From Whitmania pigra (taxonomy: Eukaryota > Annelida > Clitellata > Hirudinida > Haemopidae): 64,000 nt of DNA. Shown one piece after another: positions 48,201 to 64,000 of this stretch. Each line of letters begins with the position of its first letter. The first letter of the stretch is position 1. The DNA is taken from positions 2,111,001 through 2,175,000 of the forward strand of contig JAJTWR010000365.1 in the NCBI GenBank assembly GCA_021613335.1. The letters are read 5' to 3'. The notes under the pieces are model-generated. The model made no database searches. It had not been told where the DNA came from and saw nothing but the letters and a program-made list of their open reading frames with translations. The position numbers and the translations under genes are program-made.

Positions 48201-49962
48201 CAGATTACTCCAAGTACCTCGATGTTAGCCTATTAAAAGAAAAATCGGCTACAGGAGAAATAATCAGAATTCGTCACAAAGAGCCTTTTGAAGAGCGTGA
48301 ATTCTGGAACAAGTGAAAGGCAAGCATGATGCCTCTCGATTATACGTTGAGACAATAGGGAATGGCAGAAAACTCAGGAAACCTCATAAACACACACAGA
48401 AACCTCCTCCAACTCCAATGACTCCGATATAAAAACAATCTCTTGCAAATCAGCTCTGCAAATAGTAAAGAACACAAGTATCACAGGAACCTCCAACGAA
48501 AACTGCAACTACGGTTGGACTTCGTCTGCTTTTTTTCTTTAAAATAATCTAGCATGTTGCCAAAACGAGCATTCTTCATGCTATTTGATATTTGCATATA
48601 TATACGATTAAAATAAAGATAATTCAAGTATTTTGTATTCTAAAATATTTTATCACCTCAAATGCTTTAGCAATTGTCTTCTCCACTTTGTCTTTTGGTG
48701 GAACTTTAGGGTAGTTGACAAATCGGTATGTCAGAGCTTTCTCATGCCACTTGGTACCTTAAATATTTATTTTTAATTCAGTTTAAATTTATGGAAATAA
48801 AATTCAAAATAATTTGAAATATTATTATATATTTTGAATATTGTATTAATAACAAAAAAGTTGTTTTTAGTATTGGATTAATTCCTACACAAAATGGTTG
48901 GTTTATTACGATGCGTAATTATGTATTAATAATTATAATGAAATAATTTGTAGAGACAAATTAAATTCTAGAGAAGAGGATTGTTCACATCTCCATTGAC
49001 CGAGATCAAAAGTTTTGTTGTAAGCTCTGGTGACTAGTTACATTTCTTTGAAGAAGTCATATTTATTTAGAGCCTGAATATAGGCATCTGCACTTTATAT
49101 TATGCTAATAAGAAGGCTTTTGATGAAAACATCAAAACGAATGAGCTGATAATGATGCGATCAAATAAGTTCCGTATCGCATCTAATTGTTGCTGCAAAA
49201 AGTCACACAACGTCATTAAGTCGAAAAGTCAAACAGGATTATCATTATATTAATTGCCTGGTAATTAACAAATGTTTTAACAAGATTTTAACATATAACT
49301 GATTTATTTTTTAGATGCACTTTTAAATCCCAGGGATTCAAGACAATGATGTAAAATATTAACGCACAACTTACCATATAACACGTATCTTTTCCTTCTA
49401 CGTGGATTAGTTACTTGGAGATCAGAAACTCCGCATCTGGGCATCGTCATCATTTCCCTCGTCTTTACATCCATGACGCCTGCATAATTATGTAGGTCCA
49501 TTGGTCAACATTGTTATTAACTAACAATTAGAACTGCAGTTGTTGTGTTATATGAAGCTATAAGTTGATCTAATGTTGATTTCTTGCTAATATCATGATA
49601 CAAAATAATAGATTGCACCAAATTTTGTAATAATAATAGTAATAACTACAACAAACACTCAATTAACTAATTCTCATCATGCAACCTGTCTGATCAAGTC
49701 CAGCCATACGTTGAAAGTCTTTAAGCGCGGATATCAAAACATCGGTACTTGTCATAGAGGCCACGAAAGGACTGTCATGCTTCATGTGTAAGTATCCAAA
49801 CTTTCTCAGATATTCCTACATTTAAAGAACATCATCGATTACGACTTCACAAAATGGCGAAATCATTCTTACCTTCTCTTCATTTTTGAGATCATCTCCC
49901 TTCACTAAATAAATAGAAATTGAAAAGTATAGAAATACTAGCAAAATTGTATTAGTTTTCAT
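45285..49962 (-). CDS. Matrix metalloproteinase B (probable GPI-anchored)
   Basis: Tandem paralogue of MMP-A with the same eleven-exon plan and phases: 49962-49873, 49815-49686, 49479-49375, 48757-48657, 47556-47346, 47194-47036, 46977-46849, 46729-46569, 46506-46347, 46286-46099 and 45458-45285 (535 residues). Signal peptide 1-22; cysteine switch MPRCGVSD (Cys about 89); furin-type site RRRKR (about 100-104); catalytic block [18 protein letters not shown]; zinc site [11 protein letters not shown] (about 222-232); Met-turn SIMAP; hemopexin repeats bounded by Cys about 289 and 493; C-terminal hydrophobic tail after ENLSGSS ([17 protein letters not shown]), fitting a GPI-anchor signal, the omega site lying in the Ser/Gly run. 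All introns are GT-AG. Intron 4 (47557-48656) carries a gypsy remnant; the other introns are short. Activation inside the secretory pathway by furin-like enzymes is expected from the basic site. Confidence 0.96.
48050..48520 (+). mobile_element. Gypsy-like integrase remnant
   Basis: Plus-strand pieces [20 protein letters not shown] and [12 protein letters not shown] match the start of the Ty3/gypsy integrase core, preceded by a decayed PW..V.VDIF block. About 100 bp later the sequence jumps to a decayed RSY.VET.NGR..RR.R block from the end of integrase, so the middle is deleted. Stops and frameshifts show a dead copy inside MMP-B intron 4. Confidence 0.7.
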
Positions 49963-52848
49963 ATTTCTTTGTAATCAACAAATCGTCCCTGCAACTGTAC
50001 TTGCATAACGTTCCTTTTATAAGCTCTCAATAATTACGCAATGAGAGAAGTGTTTTCAGTAATTGCTGTCTAATAAGCAATTATGTTCAATGATTCAACA
50101 GTGGCCGGTTACAATTTACTAAGTTCCAAGATCTGTAGGACCGTATATGGATATGAAAGCATACAATTATTAAGAAGCACATGACAATGGAAGGTAATGA
50201 TGACTCTCATGAACATCAGTTATGTATTAGTAAGTATTGTCTGTCATTAAAATCGCTATTTTTCCGACTTATGACATAGTTCTAAATTACTTTAGGGTTT
50301 TGAGGTGGTTATAATGTCTCAGTCATCTCCTATATGAAATGTAAAAGTTTATGAGGTAGTTAATTAATTTACTCAAATATCTTTTATCCTAGTTGTTTGG
50401 CCAGAAACATCGCTAGAATTGTAATAAGCAATTAAACAATAGAATTGTAATAAACAATTAAACAATAGAATTGTAAAACAAATAGAAAAAACTATTTTGA
50501 AAAACTAGTTCAACCACAATTCATTCATGTGCTAATGATTAATGGTAATCTAAATTTAAATTGTAATCATTTCAGTTCGTTTCTTATGCAGTGGTGATGC
50601 TTTTGAATACTTGCCATAGCATTTAGGTTTCCTGCATGGGTTTGACACAACACAAACCTCATTGTGACTAACTCTTTTTACTTTTCCTTCCGCAATTTTT
50701 TTTATAAAAATTAAAAAAAAAAGCTGATATAAAAAATATATAAATTAATATAAGTCTTTTATAATAGTCTCAACATTCAGTCCATCGGCAAGTTCCCTCT
50801 CCATAGAGAAGACTGCCAAGTCAGTAAGTCTTGACAAGCTCATCTGGATTATCGAAATTAGTTTTTTATTATCTTAGGTTTGGAGAATGAGCGTCACATC
50901 TAGAACACTAATAGCTTGGTCTGGGAAGCAGGATCACAATATTAAGGGCAGAATCCCCAAGATGGTATCTCTGTATGAAGCTCAAAAGTTGAAGGGGTCC
51001 ATCGATGTTATCGTTTCTTGAAGCACTGCTAATCGACTTTCACTTAACATAGCCAAATCAAATGTCAGTATTTTTCATTCTCCAAAAAGGTCGTACTTTA
51101 TTATTCTCCCCTTCCATGAATAATATTGATCTGATAAGAGTCACTAGCTTTCGTTAAAGTTATACTAACCAAACTCATCGCTTGCGAATCCAAGAATTTA
51201 CTTAAAAATTTTTCAATTTTCAATATAACAATAACAATCGCGAATAAACGTAGCAAGTTAATGAAAACTGAGTGAACGAGCAATATGCTGTTCAACTCGA
51301 AATAGTTCCAATATGATCTTGTGATCAAAAGACCCACTAGACGAGCTGATGAACAGGGGTAACTTGAGGAGGGCTCAGTAAGGTGATTTTCTTTTATGTG
51401 TGGCTCGAACATGTTGTACATCAATCGATAGCTTTTTTTTTTTTTTAGTCTGCACTAAAAGTAGTGAAATAAGTGGCAGAGAATCTCAAAAGAGCTGGAA
51501 GCTTCGTTCCATGCATATCTGAGGTAGTGGTATTCGATGTACTCAATCATGCGCTGTTGCACCTTTTGTAAGTATTTATAACTACCGTGTCACTAAGGAA
51601 AATGTAATTCTACTGTAATTGAAACTTCTACAGTTAAAGTGTCCATCACTGGGTTTGGGACTGATCCTATTTTAATGGACAGCACGTGACTGCTTGTAGA
51701 TCTAAGGATGATGTCACGCTGGCTGTGTTTTTTTCCTGAGAGTTCACTGTGCCTGAAAAGATTTCGCTGAAAATTGATCGATGCATCATCTCGGTGGAGC
51801 TTTAAAAGTAGCCATAATTTGAAAATTTTAATAATTTTTAGGTTTTAAAATGTCATCGCGGACAAAAATGAAATCCTGGATGGACGCCGACGATATTTAT
51901 ACAGATTTCTTGGTTCAAAAAATATTTGTGAAATTCCATACTTTTATAAAAATTATTGCTGCAAAAATTGTTTATGTTAATATATCATGTCACAGCATGT
52001 ACGAGTGGTTTTTAAAGAAATATCTCCCAGGGGACCAAGATCCCCTGTTACCCCTTAAGGTCCTGCAAATCCAACCATAAATACTGCTAAATTCAGTAAC
52101 GACTTTATCTCATTTATTTTGTCTGTCACTATAAATAAAATATTCTAAATCAGAAATGATTTAGAAAAGGATTCTAGTTGACTGGTTGACCAAATAACTT
52201 TTTGAATTAAGCATTTGAGATTGTCATTGAGATTAGTTGAGATTATTTGAGTTACATTTTCCATCAGTTGAGGATAGTTTCATGCTCGGAAACGATATTT
52301 TAAGTGAAAACATTGTGAAAAAATACTTGTATGATGCACAAAAAAACAAAATATTTTTATTCTTTTGAAAGTAATTATTAATGTGGATGTTTACATTTAT
52401 TTGATTGAAACTTATTCATTTAATTGATTGAAACAATAATGAGACCTGAGAACTAAATGGTCCAACATGAATTCATGGCTTTGCAGGTGACATTAAATCC
52501 GCTCTGAGGTTATAGCAGTATTAATTATGAATTAAAATTTTTTATTTAATTTTTTTATAATCGCTTAAGTGCGTAAATTCAAACAAAAATTACAACAGAA
52601 TAAGTTCCGTTGAAATGGATGGAGTACGTTGTCAATCGAGAGGAATTGCTTGAAATAAATAAATGTTACTGTTTCCAAATACTTAATGAGGAAAGAATTC
52701 GTCAACTCAAGAGAGCTAAGCATTTAAACCTTAATTACAAAATGTTTTGACAATACGAGTTGCATAAATATGGACGTGGTAAGTTTGGAACACAAAAGCT
52801 CAACACATAAAGAGTTTCATCTGTGGAGTCAACAATAAATACGAAGTT
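49963..52848. other. Intergenic between MMP-B and plexin
   Basis: Contains the MMP-B promoter and plexin 3' UTR. Apart from a 26-bp tandem repeat at 50415-50480 and homopolymer tracts, I see no gene. The frames at 51101-51424 (minus) and 51850-52080 (plus) have no recognisable domain or splice context. Confidence 0.4.
50415..50480. repeat. 26-bp tandem repeat, about 2.5 copies
   Basis: Units start AGAATTGTAATAA and end CAATTAAACAAT; two full copies and a partial third with one visible base change. Confidence 0.8.
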
Positions 52849-63984
<11,136 letters not shown>

Positions 63985-64000
63985 CTGCAAAAACAAACAA

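Overview
The window is nuclear DNA of an animal, most likely an invertebrate bilaterian. The genes are split by short GT-AG introns (often 60-300 bp) in AT-rich sequence. The families are metazoan: plexin, matrix metalloproteinases, an EGR co-repressor, an AUTS2-type regulator and a prohormone convertase. CR1-like LINE, copia-like and gypsy-like fragments and long trinucleotide microsatellites fill introns and gaps. I cannot place the phylum from sequence alone. All gene models were built by hand by joining exons at splice sites, keeping reading phase and comparing with remembered family motifs; exon lengths were checked for phase agreement.

Layout. (1) 576-1964, minus: 5' part of a proprotein convertase (PC1/3-like), cut off by the left edge. 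(2) 3079-4610, plus: SMUG1 uracil-DNA glycosylase, four exons. (3) 5180-7824, minus: NAB, eight coding exons, with a GC-richer presumed promoter near 8.1-8.8 kb. (4) 8.8-13 kb: no gene seen. (5) 12994-16597, minus: a 427-residue CARD protein with an unrecognised C-terminal half. (6) 17853-20416, plus: RSRC2. (7) 20695-24769, minus: an AUTS2/FBRSL1-family protein of 1012 residues, tail-to-tail with RSRC2. (8) 24.8-27.3 kb: gap with a nearly perfect 238-bp tandem duplication. (9) 27302-31133, plus: an unrecognised 611-residue protein. (10) 32558-41807 and 45285-49962, both minus: two tandem matrix metalloproteinases with identical exon structure, cysteine switch, furin site, hemopexin domain and probable GPI-anchor tail. 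The first has introns swollen by transposon debris. (11) 52849-63984, minus: 28 exons of a plexin (PSI/IPT region, membrane span, GAP and Rho-binding domain), cut off by the right edge before the Sema domain.

The genes do not form one pathway. Local logic is a divergent pair (CARD/RSRC2, about 1.25 kb apart), a convergent pair whose candidate poly(A) signals are only tens of bases apart (RSRC2/AUTS2), and a recent tandem duplication (MMPs) with a sign of gene conversion. The convertase family, if furin-like enzymes are co-expressed, is the sort of enzyme that would cut the basic sites in both MMP prodomains, but that is general knowledge and not shown here.

The least explained items are the CARD protein's C-terminal half with its basic-flanked cysteine cluster, the phase-1-intron gene at 27-31 kb, the MMP gene-conversion tract, and a 57-bp LINE tail with perfect 14-bp target-site duplications inside a tRNA-like sequence.
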